A DNA stretch of 64,000 nucleotides from Akkermansiaceae bacterium UBA7331. GTDB taxonomy: Bacteria > Verrucomicrobiota > Verrucomicrobiia > Verrucomicrobiales > Akkermansiaceae. Numbering within the stretch: the first letter of the stretch is position 1; each line of letters opens with the position of its first letter. The stretch lies in contig DKPP01000001.1 of NCBI GenBank assembly GCA_002471255.1, positions 124,001 to 188,000 on the forward strand, read 5' to 3'. The position numbers were made by a program, and so were the translations under genes. This document shows positions 1 to 8,751 of the stretch, piece by piece. The notes below the pieces were generated by a model. The model worked only from the letters and a program-made list of their open reading frames with translations, did no database searches and was not told the origin of the DNA.

Positions 1-1664
1 GCCTCACCTGCAGCCATTTTTCTTTGATAACTCATCCAACGTGCTACTTGTCCCCAGAATCGATAGTGATAAAGATCCTCAACTCCTCGTCTCCATTTCC
101 ATGCCGAATCTGTCGCCATGTATAATACTTTACCATTGCCGAAGGGCTTAGTAATTAATAATGGCAAACGTCCAAATTCATTGCTGATGGAAGGGTGGGT
201 AGCCAAGACCGAAGCACCTGCTTTAGCTCGTTTTACAGGAGCAAACCAATTGAAACCAGGAAGGCTATTCCAAACTTTCACGTTTTCTTCTTCCGTATCA
301 GCCAATAATGTCAACAAAGAGCTTTGGCCTTCTTTGGTCAAGGATAGAGGAAGCGGTATAGCTTCACGTGTTCCTTTGATATCATCCGTAGTGATGACAG
401 GTATCAATTCTTCAAGCTCTGTTTTTTTGAGCTCGTTTTGATTGCCTAATGACCCCGGTAAGAAAATGATACCGCTGGCTTGATTGGCTACGAGACCTTT
501 TAATAATGAAGCTTGGTCTAAGGTGAGGCCTTTATCCCCAAGACCCACATCACCGATAAAGACCACATCGTATTGAGATAATTGGTCGAGAGATGAAGGA
601 AACTCTTGTAAATATCCGGGACCATCACCTCTGATGGACAAGTGAGGGTGAAAGAGTAATGTATTGACTTCAACGCCCGGGTCACGATAAAGCGCATTTC
701 TGATAAAGCGATATTCCCAACGTGGCAATGAATCGATGACTAAGACTTTGATGGATTCTTTTCTTCCTTCCAATAAGGCCTCATTTTGGTTGTTTTGAGT
801 GAGTTTTTCTTCATCCAAGGCCGGTACTTTGATGAGAATTTTATCTTGTCCTTCATGTTTGACCGGCCAAATAAAAGCATCGGAAATAGTGGAGTTTGGC
901 GGAATGACAATGTTTTTAGAAAGGTGCTGTCCTGATGTTTCTGAGACAACCTGTACTGTGCATGATTTCTCTGTATCAAAGGAGTTTTTGATACTGAAAG
1001 GAATTTGAATGGTTTCACCCAATATTCCATAAGATGGGATCTTTACATCGATCAATTCAATATCCGGTATGAAGGTCTCACTACCCACAGGTATAGTATA
1101 AAGTGGTATTTTGCGAGTTTTCATGCGTTGAGCCACTTCTTGAGGAATGGTTTCCGCGTTATGAGAGCCATCGCTTAACAATACGATCGCCTTTAAGTTG
1201 TTAGCTTCTTTGATTTGATCGGAAAGAGGGGTTGCTAAATCCGTTCCTAAAAAGGACGCCTTATTGTCTTCATCCGTTTTAGCTAGGCAAATATCCGAAA
1301 CATTGATTTGGTAACTATTTCGCAGATCATTAAAAGCGGGATGATCCAAAAGTTGTTTTACTTTTTCTGAGCGTGTAAGTACTGAGTTATCAGGCAATAT
1401 GACATCCTGAGTTTGCATTGATTCCGATGCATCGCATAATATACTGATATTGGGTGCTTGAGTTGGATTGGAAACTTGTACCCATTCAGGTTGTAGCAAT
1501 AAAAAGGAAATGATGCACAAGATAAAAAACCTTAAGGCTTCCAACCATGCTGTAAGCTTTCTGGGATTTCTGCTATAACCTAAGTAACACCAATAAGCAC
1601 CTAGAGCGAGTACTAGAATGATTATCGTGATGGAAAATGGGGTAGGGTGAATAGTAAAGTTCAT
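1..1664 (-). CDS. VWA-domain membrane protein with C-terminal amidotransferase-like region (3' end outside window)
   Basis: The gene starts at ATG 1664 and stays open to the window edge (about 554 codons), so the C-terminus is missing. Two hydrophobic segments come first (about residues 14-27 and 48-60), followed by a VWA-type domain whose metal-binding (MIDAS) motif reads CDASESM, and later a second alpha/beta region of the glutamine-amidotransferase-like kind. The stretch ending ARWMSYQRKMAAGE is typical of large VWA proteins encoded next to BatA-like genes in Planctomycetes and Verrucomicrobia. Its ATG overlaps the stop of the upstream BatA-like gene (ATGA, 4 nt), so the two are almost certainly co-translated and may form one envelope complex. 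The substrate and exact role are unknown; Bat-type proteins are linked to stress tolerance or MoxR-ATPase systems in other bacteria, but no MoxR gene is visible here. Confidence 0.8.
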   Translation of the reverse strand, partial: MNFTIHPTPFSITIIILVLALGAYWCYLGYSRNPRKLTAWLEALRFFILCIISFLLLQPEWVQVSNPTQAPNISILCDASESMQTQDVILPDNSVLTRSEKVKQLLDHPAFNDLRNSYQINVSDICLAKTDEDNKASFLGTDLATPLSDQIKEANNLKAIVLLSDGSHNAETIPQEVAQRMKTRKIPLYTIPVGSETFIPDIELIDVKIPSYGILGETIQIPFSIKNSFDTEKSCTVQVVSETSGQHLSKNIVIPPNSTISDAFIWPVKHEGQDKILIKVPALDEEKLTQNNQNEALLEGRKESIKVLVIDSLPRWEYRFIRNALYRDPGVEVNTLLFHPHLSIRGDGPGYLQEFPSSLDQLSQYDVVFIGDVGLGDKGLTLDQASLLKGLVANQASGIIFLPGSLGNQNELKKTELEELIPVITTDDIKGTREAIPLPLSLTKEGQSSLLTLLADTEEENVKVWNSLPGFNWFAPVKRAKAGASVLATHPSISNEFGRLPLLITKPFGNGKVLYMATDSAWKWRRGVEDLYHYRFWGQVARWMSYQRKMAAGE

Positions 1665-3616
1665 GAGCGAGTAGCAGTTTTGGTTTTCTTAAGGCTAGGT
1701 AAACATAAAAATGCTTCAAGTAAGAGACAGAGCAACGCTAATAGAATGAATAACGGCCAAATTTCTTTTACGAGCGATGTTTGGTCGAGATTCGTTGAAA
1801 CATTTTGATCAGTCGCTTGAGGTAATAATTTTCCTAGCTCCTCTTCGGAAATAAGTGTCGCATCATATTCCGATTTAGGAGTATTAAAAGAGTAGTACTC
1901 ATTATCAAATTGGTAAACGCCCGAGTCTTTGAATGGGTTAACTTGATTTGATGTGGTACTTGGCTCAATTCTTCTCATCAATTCGGCATCATGCGGCATT
2001 TGTGCATCGCCTGTGGATAATTGTCTGCCTTTGCTTACGTAATCAGTGGTGCTTTCAGCCAATCTGAATAGTAAAGGAATCATTATTTGCCCGTCACCTA
2101 GATTGGACCATGTGTAATCCGGCACGTTATTAAGGAAATATACGTTACCCATGCCATGAGGGATGACTCCTAATAATGGCGTTTTGTCATCATATTCGGC
2201 TAATGGTGTTACTTTGCCGTTAATACTGACACGCTTAATGGCTTCAAATTGACTTACCGGAATAGGGCGCTGATCGTAGCCGTCTCGTAGAGCTTGATCT
2301 TTACGATTCCATTTTTTGACTGTAAATAATGAATCTGTCGGTGCTTCTTCTATTTTACCCCATTGTACACCTAAAACATTGGAATTGGTTGTCTGTTCTT
2401 GAGTCGGTGGTAAGAATAAGATGTTGCCACCTTGTTGCACCATGTTGAGAAGTTGAGCCTTTTGTTCTTCCGAAGGGAAAGCTCCTTGCCAGATAACCAA
2501 ACTAGGCTGAGGAATAGCCTTAAAATTGTAGTTTGATACTTTTCTTGTTTTGAATCCCTGTGGCGCAGCTATGTTTTGTAAGATTTGGCGCTGTCCGCTA
2601 TCTGCGGAATATACATAGATCTGGGCAGTAGGTGATTGGTCAAAGATAAAAAATGCAGCATCATCAGAAGTGTAATCGTCCGTTGGGATGCTTACGGAGC
2701 CATAACCTTGCGAGACGGATGCGGGGAGATCAAAAACTTTAATTAAATTGTTCGTATTACCGGATAGAGGAACTTGATGTTCGGATGTCGTTCCGGCAAT
2801 GTTAATTTGAAGCGGTATTTCTTCTACATTATTGCTTAGCGCCCCATCACGCTGAATGGTTATATCAAGAATCAACTTGTTTTGCTTTAGGGTGCTAGAG
2901 TTGATTTGAACGCCCCGATTGCCTTTCGGTCTTTGTCTAGATGCAAGAATTTTAATTTGTGGGGCCCGAGCATCTTGATCTAATTGTTGGCGGACTGTCT
3001 GCCATAAAGGAGAATCCGGTACCCAACTTGATGTTTGCATATCGGAAGTAATCCAAATTTCATTATTTGGAGTGCCCGCTTCCTTTAAATGGTTGATTCC
3101 TTTAAGAATGAGAGATGGTATATTGGATTCCGTCTCAGTTGACTTTGTGTAAGAAATTTCTTGGAGACTTTCGGGAGTTTCAACTTCAAAGATTTTGCCA
3201 CTTGCCGAATCGATAAAAGAGAGTCTACGATAAGGTACTGAGGGTAAAGTTGTCTGCATCTGGTTGATGGCCGATTCACGATGACTTGCCATTTGGTTTG
3301 GCTTGGCGTTCATTGATGCTGAACGATCCATGATAACAACCAGTTCATCCATGTCAGAAGTGTTCCACTTCATAATGGAACTCATTAAAGGACGTGAAAA
3401 AGCTAAAATTAATGATGCTACAGTCAGTACGCGTAAAGCTAAGATTAAATATTGAAGAATCTTTTTTTTGCCTTTTGTTTCGCGTGCCGCTTTCAATACA
3501 AACTCCAACGCCGCCCATTTTACGGAGCGGTGTCGCCATTTATTGAATAGATGAATGAGTATGGGTAAGGCGGCTAAACCTAGTAACCATAACATCCATG
3601 GTGTTGTAAATGCCAT
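1661..3616 (-). CDS. BatA-like membrane protein with VWA domain
   Basis: 651 residues. The N-terminus is the BatA-type double-transmembrane module (about residues 7-24 and 57-77) with the family's LFNKWRHR cytoplasmic stretch between the helices. A VWA domain follows with the MIDAS motif DRSASM near residue 97, then a long periplasmic region and a C-terminal membrane helix (about 625-645) with a short basic tail. This layout is common in Planctomycetes and Verrucomicrobia, where the gene sits beside a second VWA protein, as here (4-nt overlap). VWA domains usually mediate metal-dependent protein contacts, so a scaffold role in the envelope is likely, but no function can be assigned. The M28 peptidase gene ends 31 bp upstream and may be co-transcribed. 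Confidence 0.82.
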   Translation of the reverse strand: MAFTTPWMLWLLGLAALPILIHLFNKWRHRSVKWAALEFVLKAARETKGKKKILQYLILALRVLTVASLILAFSRPLMSSIMKWNTSDMDELVVIMDRSASMNAKPNQMASHRESAINQMQTTLPSVPYRRLSFIDSASGKIFEVETPESLQEISYTKSTETESNIPSLILKGINHLKEAGTPNNEIWITSDMQTSSWVPDSPLWQTVRQQLDQDARAPQIKILASRQRPKGNRGVQINSSTLKQNKLILDITIQRDGALSNNVEEIPLQINIAGTTSEHQVPLSGNTNNLIKVFDLPASVSQGYGSVSIPTDDYTSDDAAFFIFDQSPTAQIYVYSADSGQRQILQNIAAPQGFKTRKVSNYNFKAIPQPSLVIWQGAFPSEEQKAQLLNMVQQGGNILFLPPTQEQTTNSNVLGVQWGKIEEAPTDSLFTVKKWNRKDQALRDGYDQRPIPVSQFEAIKRVSINGKVTPLAEYDDKTPLLGVIPHGMGNVYFLNNVPDYTWSNLGDGQIMIPLLFRLAESTTDYVSKGRQLSTGDAQMPHDAELMRRIEPSTTSNQVNPFKDSGVYQFDNEYYSFNTPKSEYDATLISEEELGKLLPQATDQNVSTNLDQTSLVKEIWPLFILLALLCLLLEAFLCLPSLKKTKTATRS

Positions 3617-3647
3617 AATATCAGGTAATTAGAGTAAATGTTTATTT

Positions 3648-4586
3648 TTAATGATGATTTAATAATGACTCTAGCATATAAATTGTCATTTGACCACATT
3701 CTTTCATGGAATCTCCACATAAAATGTTAAAATTATCATCTTTAGTATGCCACCACGAGCCATCTGAAAAGTCATCAATAATGTTAATCACTTCAACATC
3801 ACGTTCTTGAAAAGGAACATGATCGTCTAAAATAGGGCCCCATGCTACGCCCCAGCGACTTTTATTAAAACCTAGATGCTTAATGCCTTTCTGATATACT
3901 TCGTACATCTTTTGAGGCGTGTTGGAAGGAACTTTTATTTTCATACCTTGCCGACCAACCATATCTAAATTAATGAGATATTGAGGTAATTGGTTTTGTA
4001 GAGAATTAGTATAATATTTCGAACCATAAAGACCGTCCTCTTCATTCATGTGGGGCTCAAAACTCTCTTCGCCATCAAAAAAGACGAATTCTATCTTTTT
4101 AGCCAAATCAGGATGTTTTTTCAGTTCTCTGGCTAACTCTAAGATGAGCGCCACACCCGATGCTCCATCATTTGCGCCTACGAAACCGGGGATACCTTTT
4201 TTGGTATCCATGTGGCAGGAAACAATCGCTTCGGGAGCTTTTTGCCAATTGATGGAGTTTCCAAATCGGGCGCGTAAATTACAGAAATGTGCTTTTTTAA
4301 TAGGTGTTTCAGCCTCAAATGGTTGGGTTTTAGGCACCCAACCACATTTTTTAAGGTATTGCTCGATATATGTTAGTTGCCTTTGAAATCCCTCTGATTC
4401 GGAACTACGGTCTCCCATATCGACCAGCTTTTTAGCATGATACATGGCGTTATCGCAGGATAGCGTTGGAGACTGGTCGTTAAGAATATAATCTTTATGA
4501 TGGGCTATAAGCTCTTGATTATTTTTGCTGTTACATTGAGTTAGGAGCAGAGGGAGACTCAATAAAGAAACATAGAGTAGGTTCAT
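3648..4586 (-). CDS. M28-family zinc peptidase / glutaminyl cyclase-like exported protein
   Basis: 312 residues. The N-terminus is hydrophobic and ends LLLTQC, a poor lipobox because of Gln at -1, so it is either a lipoprotein or simply exported. The fold is M28 (aminopeptidase, glutaminyl-peptide cyclotransferase): zinc-ligand motifs are visible as CHMD, GANDGASG, FFDGEES, LDMVG and DDHVPF in the expected order. The DGEES spacing and the DDHVPF ending resemble the glutaminyl-cyclase-like branch as much as true aminopeptidases, so the reaction (N-terminal cyclisation or exopeptidase) is open. The stop lies 31 bp from the BatA-like start, and ParB ends 19 bp upstream; all are on the same strand and may form one transcript. 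Confidence 0.78.
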   Translation of the reverse strand: MNLLYVSLLSLPLLLTQCNSKNNQELIAHHKDYILNDQSPTLSCDNAMYHAKKLVDMGDRSSESEGFQRQLTYIEQYLKKCGWVPKTQPFEAETPIKKAHFCNLRARFGNSINWQKAPEAIVSCHMDTKKGIPGFVGANDGASGVALILELARELKKHPDLAKKIEFVFFDGEESFEPHMNEEDGLYGSKYYTNSLQNQLPQYLINLDMVGRQGMKIKVPSNTPQKMYEVYQKGIKHLGFNKSRWGVAWGPILDDHVPFQERDVEVINIIDDFSDGSWWHTKDDNFNILCGDSMKECGQMTIYMLESLLNHH

Positions 4587-4605
4587 TGATTTATAGAAAG
4601 GTATG

Positions 4606-5469
4606 TTAAATGCCTAAAATGGCTATGATTTCTTCTAACTTTTCGGGCGAAGAGTAGGAGATTTCAATAGTTCCTTTTGTATTAGAGCCACATATTTGTA
4701 CGGATGTGTTGAGGCGGCGATTGATTGCTTCGGCAAATTCAGGATAAACTGATTGTGTCGCTTTTTTGCTTACAGGCTCTTCAACCGGTCTTAACATTTT
4801 TTGCACCGCTTTTTCCAATTGTCTTACGGTTAAATTTTTGCCTAGTATTTCTTTAGTAAGTTTAATGATTTTTTCATCGTCTCTTACTGATAAAAGGACT
4901 TTGGCATGGCCAACGGAAATATTTCCTGAAATGAGGTTTTCTTGTACAAGCTCCGGAAGATCCAATAAACGCACGCTGTTTGCAATAGCTGCTCGAGATT
5001 TGCCCACGCGTCGAGCGATGTCGGCTTGTTTCATTTTGAACTCGGCTTTCAGACGCTTATAAGCTCGTGCTTCCTCAATAGGACTAAGGCTTTCGCGTTG
5101 AATATTTTCAATTAAAGCCAATTCTAGAACGTCTTGGTCTGAAGCTTCCCTGATGATTGCTGGTACTCGTTCCAACTGTAGAATGCTGGCAGCGCGCCAA
5201 CGGCGTTCACCTGCAATCAATTCATACTCGTCCTTGTTTTTACGAACGATTAAAGGCTGAATAATTCCGTGCTCTTTAATAGAATCAACCAGTTCAGCTA
5301 ATTGTTCAGGGGTGAAAATAGCTCGTGGTTGAAGCGGACTCGGAGTAACCTTCGAGTGTAGTAATTGGTGAATAACGTCGCTATCATTGACTGATTTCAA
5401 TGCTTCTTGCGTCGTATTTTTGGGGATCAGGGAATCTAAACCGCGACCAATTGCTAACTTCTTTGCCAT
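4606..5469 (-). CDS. parB: ParB chromosome partitioning protein
   Basis: 287 residues, normal length. The ParB/Spo0J N-terminal nuclease-like (CTP-binding) domain spans about residues 35-130 and contains the box II motif GERRWRAA and the box I-type IENIQRESLSP. The helix-turn-helix follows (MKQADIARRVGKSRAAIAN, about 145-165), and the C-terminal dimerisation domain is reduced to about 45 residues. ParB loads at parS sites near the origin and organises segregation with ParA. No parA is adjacent; upstream the gene faces a divergent cupin gene across about 210 bp, so parA must be elsewhere. I found no canonical parS palindrome in the window. Confidence 0.92.
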   Translation of the reverse strand: MAKKLAIGRGLDSLIPKNTTQEALKSVNDSDVIHQLLHSKVTPSPLQPRAIFTPEQLAELVDSIKEHGIIQPLIVRKNKDEYELIAGERRWRAASILQLERVPAIIREASDQDVLELALIENIQRESLSPIEEARAYKRLKAEFKMKQADIARRVGKSRAAIANSVRLLDLPELVQENLISGNISVGHAKVLLSVRDDEKIIKLTKEILGKNLTVRQLEKAVQKMLRPVEEPVSKKATQSVYPEFAEAINRRLNTSVQICGSNTKGTIEISYSSPEKLEEIIAILGI

Positions 5470-5678
5470 ATCGGAGAAAAACTAGCAGGATTTTGGCACT
5501 CATTCAATAGGGATTTATCGAAATCGTGAAATAATTGTTCATTTGCCCCCCTTTAGTCTGCAAAGCATAAGATATAGACAAAATATTTAATCTGATCTAG
5601 GATAGGGTTCCTCTACGGCAATACTAATATCTTTGCTTAAATATTATAGTTATCTGTTATTTACCCAAATGTATCTAT

Positions 5679-6071
5679 ATGATTATCGATAGCCAATTAT
5701 TAAATAAAGTCTCCGAGCAAGCTCGTCAAAATGAGCGTTTGCGTATGAATTTTAATTTTCATTTAAAGGGCGAAGCTCCTTCGCAGAGGCTTCTGAATGC
5801 TTTAGAACCAGGTACTCAAGTGCCGGTTCATCGTCATCAACATACCGGTGAATCTTATATTCTACTACGTGGGAAAATGCGTGTCTATTTTCATAATGCT
5901 CAAGGGGATGTAACCGAAACATTTGAACTTGACCCTTTGAATGGTCAATTTGGCGTTGAAATACCGTTAGGTCAATGGCATAGCCTCGAAGTATTAGAAA
6001 CTGGTACCGTCATTTTCGAAGCAAAAGACGGTCCTTATGCTCCGATTAGTCCGGAGGACGTTTTAAATTAG
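5679..6071 (+). CDS. WbuC-family cupin metalloprotein
   Basis: 130 residues, a single small cupin barrel. Metal-binding residues appear as HRHQHTGE (cupin motif 1) and later GQWHSLE (motif 2), with an N-terminal helix of about 25 residues. This matches the WbuC family, small cupins often found near O-antigen or sugar-nucleotide genes in Gammaproteobacteria, whose reaction is unknown. Here it stands alone on the plus strand between two minus-strand blocks, convergent with pth, so the context gives no clue to function. The start ATG is clear because the conserved N-terminal helix begins there. Confidence 0.75.
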   Translation: MIIDSQLLNKVSEQARQNERLRMNFNFHLKGEAPSQRLLNALEPGTQVPVHRHQHTGESYILLRGKMRVYFHNAQGDVTETFELDPLNGQFGVEIPLGQWHSLEVLETGTVIFEAKDGPYAPISPEDVLN

Positions 6072-6116
6072 CTCTTGAGTACTTGAAACAGATTTAATTT
6101 GAAGTAGGCAAAATCT

Positions 6117-6683
6117 CTACATTGCGTTGTAGATATTGCCTGCTTTTTCTAGACCATGCTCCATAGCATACTTGATAGCATCGACTGATTTACCAATCAT
6201 TACTTCCAAAAGCTCTTGTTCATCAGGGCGAAATTTTCCTAAGACATAACCGGTCAAAGTTGTTTTGCCTGATGGTTGGCCGATTCCGAATCGTAGACGA
6301 GGAAATTCGTTTGTACCTAAATGGGCTATTAAAGATTTAATGCCGTTATGTCCACCGGCATTTCCTTTATCGCGTAATTTGATCGTACCCAAGTTAAAGG
6401 CTGTTTCATCATAGATGACGAATACTTGAGCCGCTTTAAGTTTAAAGAAACGCATCAATGGCCCCACGCATAAGCCCGATTCATTCATGAATGTGGTGGG
6501 TTTTACTAATAAAAGACCCGGACCTGCCGCTAGTTCCGCTTTTCGTTGCTTATCTAGTTTAAATGAACATCCCCATTCTTTGGCTAAACGATCAACGACC
6601 ATAAAACCAACATTGTGTCGCGTGTGTTCGTACGTTTTTCCGGGATTGCCCAGACCTACAATGATTTTATAAGGGGAACTCAT
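6117..6683 (-). CDS. pth: Peptidyl-tRNA hydrolase
   Basis: 188 residues, standard for bacterial Pth. It releases tRNA from peptidyl-tRNAs that drop off ribosomes in the cytoplasm. Family motifs are present: GLGNPGKTYEHTRHNVGF at the N-terminus (catalytic His about residue 22), KPTTFMNESG, and GGHNGIKS with the following F-RLRFGIG. The start overlaps the stop of hprK by one base (TAATG at 6683), indicating translational coupling. Pth next to hprK is not a classical pair; coupling suggests only shared expression. Confidence 0.95.
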   Translation of the reverse strand: MSSPYKIIVGLGNPGKTYEHTRHNVGFMVVDRLAKEWGCSFKLDKQRKAELAAGPGLLLVKPTTFMNESGLCVGPLMRFFKLKAAQVFVIYDETAFNLGTIKLRDKGNAGGHNGIKSLIAHLGTNEFPRLRFGIGQPSGKTTLTGYVLGKFRPDEQELLEVMIGKSVDAIKYAMEHGLEKAGNIYNAM

Positions 6684-7648
6684 TAATGATTTTCCTCTTT
6701 TGTAAATTTTTCCATGAGTCTTCTATTGAACTCAGCTGCCATATCGATACCAAGCTGTTTTAAGTGATAATCCATCGCTGCCACCTCGACCAAACGTGCC
6801 GTATCACGACCGGGTGCTACGGATAGCTCGACATGAATTACCTTTTCACCAAGGATATCGAGATTTTCTCTTTCTAAGCCTAATCGATCTAATGAGCTTT
6901 CCTCTGTGGAAGGACGTAAAGAAATGACGATGTCTAATCTTTTGTTGTTTCTCAAAGATTTGTGACCGAAAAGGTTAGGGATGTTAACGATACCCAGACC
7001 ACGAACTTCCATAAATCCGCGACTTAAATCAGGAGAATTAGCCAATAACTCACCACCGATGTTACGAACATATACCATATCATCGGCCACTAGTGCCGCC
7101 CCTCGTTCAATAAGACCGAGTGCCGTTTCACTTTTACCCATGCCACTTTTACCTCGGATCAACACACCCACGCCTTTGACGTCGAGCATGCATCCATGTA
7201 CGGTAATAGTATCTGCAAACTCATTTTCAAGAATGATGGTTGCGGCATTCACAAATTTCATCGTCACCAAACTCGTGCTGAATACACAAATACCTAATTC
7301 ATTGGCTAATTGAGTGATTTCGGGTGGGGGTTCCTGATCTCTAGAAAAAACTAAACAGGGCACACCCAATCGGAACATTCTCTGAATGCGAGATTGTCTC
7401 ATGCCCATAGGTAATTTTTTCAAATAGGCTAATTCGGCAGAGCCCAAAACTTGGATTCTTTTATTGGCAAAATAGGAAAAAAAACCGGCAATAGCTAAAC
7501 CTGGACGGTTGATTGTCGGTTCGCTAATGTTGCGTGTCAATCCGGCAGGATTATTCATCAGTGTCAATTTTAGGACATCTTTATGCTTGTCGTAAAAATT
7601 GGCAACGCTGATATATTCAACTTTTTTTACCCGATTTGTCGTAAACAC
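6683..7648 (-). CDS. hprK: HPr kinase/phosphorylase
   Basis: 321 residues. HprK phosphorylates the phosphocarrier HPr on a serine with ATP (or pyrophosphate) and reverses the reaction, so it senses metabolic state. The N-terminal domain covers residues 1-130. The C-terminal kinase domain has a Walker A GKSGMGKS (166-173), His151 in the conserved HG just before it, and the family signature EVRGLGIVNIPNLFG. The start is GTG at 7648; no ATG lies near the conserved N-terminus. No ptsH or ptsI is visible, but an EIIA-type protein is encoded at 48242-48679. Many Gram-negative bacteria with HprK use it in an incomplete PTS that regulates rather than transports, and that is the likely role here. Confidence 0.93.
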   Translation of the reverse strand: MFTTNRVKKVEYISVANFYDKHKDVLKLTLMNNPAGLTRNISEPTINRPGLAIAGFFSYFANKRIQVLGSAELAYLKKLPMGMRQSRIQRMFRLGVPCLVFSRDQEPPPEITQLANELGICVFSTSLVTMKFVNAATIILENEFADTITVHGCMLDVKGVGVLIRGKSGMGKSETALGLIERGAALVADDMVYVRNIGGELLANSPDLSRGFMEVRGLGIVNIPNLFGHKSLRNNKRLDIVISLRPSTEESSLDRLGLERENLDILGEKVIHVELSVAPGRDTARLVEVAAMDYHLKQLGIDMAAEFNRRLMEKFTKEENH

Positions 7649-7704
7649 AATTCAATAAAGCGTCAAAATGCGAAATTTCTCAATCAAAAAACGTAAGATT
7701 TCTG

Positions 7705-8733
7705 TCAAAGTTCAAAAATCGGATTTTCAATTGCATTTTTCACTGTTAATAAAAATTCTACGGCCTGCTTACCATCAACGATTCTATGATCATAAGACAG
7801 AGCCAGATACATCATGGGACGAATGACTATTTCATCATTTCTCGCTACGGGTCTTTCTTGGATTGTGTGCATGCCTAAGATCCCGCTTTGTGGTGGATTA
7901 AGTATTGGCGTTGACAGCAAGGAACCATAGGTTCCACCATTGGAAATGGTAAAGCAGCCGCCGGTTAGATCATTGATGCTTATTTTTCCGGATCGCGCTT
8001 TATCTGCTAAATCAGCTAATTCTTTTTCCAACTCAATGGGGCTTTTTTTATCGGCACATCGAATGACAGGAGTTATTAAACCTTTTTCGGTGCCTATCGC
8101 TATGGAAATGTCGTAATAGAGATTTTGAATTAAATCATTGCCATCGATTTTGGAATTAATTGCCGGAACTTCTTGCAGTGCTTTGACCACGGCTTTGATG
8201 AAAAAGCTCATGAATCCCAACTTAGTGCCGTACGTCTCGCGATATTTATCATTAAATTGCTTGCGAATCTGAATAATTGCCGACATATCGCATTCATTAA
8301 ACGTAGAAAGAATGGCCGCTTCATGTTGTGCCTCAACTAAACGTTTAGCAATTGTTTGTCTCAATTTGGACATAGGCTGTCTAATGAATCTAGCTCCCTC
8401 GGTAGCTTTTTCCTCTATATTTGGAATATCTAGAGGCGTAGACGGTTTTTCTGAAATAATGATGATTTCCTCTTCTTTTTGCTTAGTTTGGGATTCTTTT
8501 TCAGGGGAAATAAAGCCCAAATTACCTCCTATTTTGATTTCATCACCTTCATTAGCTATATGGTGCAAAACTCCGTCGATTGATGCTTCGACATCTGCAG
8601 AGACTTTATCCGTCTCGAGAGTGACGATAGGGTCACCTTGTTTTACATCTACTCCTTCCTCAACTAGCCATCGTGCTACGCTAGCTGAAGTAATGGATTC
8701 TCCGAAGGAAGGTACCGTGATAATGGTTTTCAT
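7705..8733 (-). CDS. sucB: 2-oxoglutarate dehydrogenase E2 (dihydrolipoamide succinyltransferase) without subunit-binding domain
   Basis: 342 residues, clearly shorter than the usual 400 or so. An N-terminal lipoyl domain (1-78) carries the lipoylated Lys43 in LETDKVSADVEA. The linker (79-114) is rich in Lys/Glu and then runs straight into the catalytic acyltransferase domain (about 115-342), with active-site His316 and Asp320 in DHRIVDG. The peripheral subunit-binding domain that normally holds E3 and E1 between these parts is absent. The gene follows sucA by 18 bp and belongs to the TCA-cycle oxidation of 2-oxoglutarate to succinyl-CoA. Its succinyl specificity is inferred from pairing with sucA. 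The E3 is probably Lpd at 22100. Confidence 0.9.
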   Translation of the reverse strand: MKTIITVPSFGESITSASVARWLVEEGVDVKQGDPIVTLETDKVSADVEASIDGVLHHIANEGDEIKIGGNLGFISPEKESQTKQKEEEIIIISEKPSTPLDIPNIEEKATEGARFIRQPMSKLRQTIAKRLVEAQHEAAILSTFNECDMSAIIQIRKQFNDKYRETYGTKLGFMSFFIKAVVKALQEVPAINSKIDGNDLIQNLYYDISIAIGTEKGLITPVIRCADKKSPIELEKELADLADKARSGKISINDLTGGCFTISNGGTYGSLLSTPILNPPQSGILGMHTIQERPVARNDEIVIRPMMYLALSYDHRIVDGKQAVEFLLTVKNAIENPIFEL

Positions 8734-8751
8734 ATAAGTAAAGTAGGGGTA

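Noticed and set aside
361..376. TTCACGTG-containing stretch resembling a parS site near parB
   Set aside because: Only the left half fits; the right half (TTCC) breaks the palindrome, and it lies inside the coding sequence of the VWA gene.
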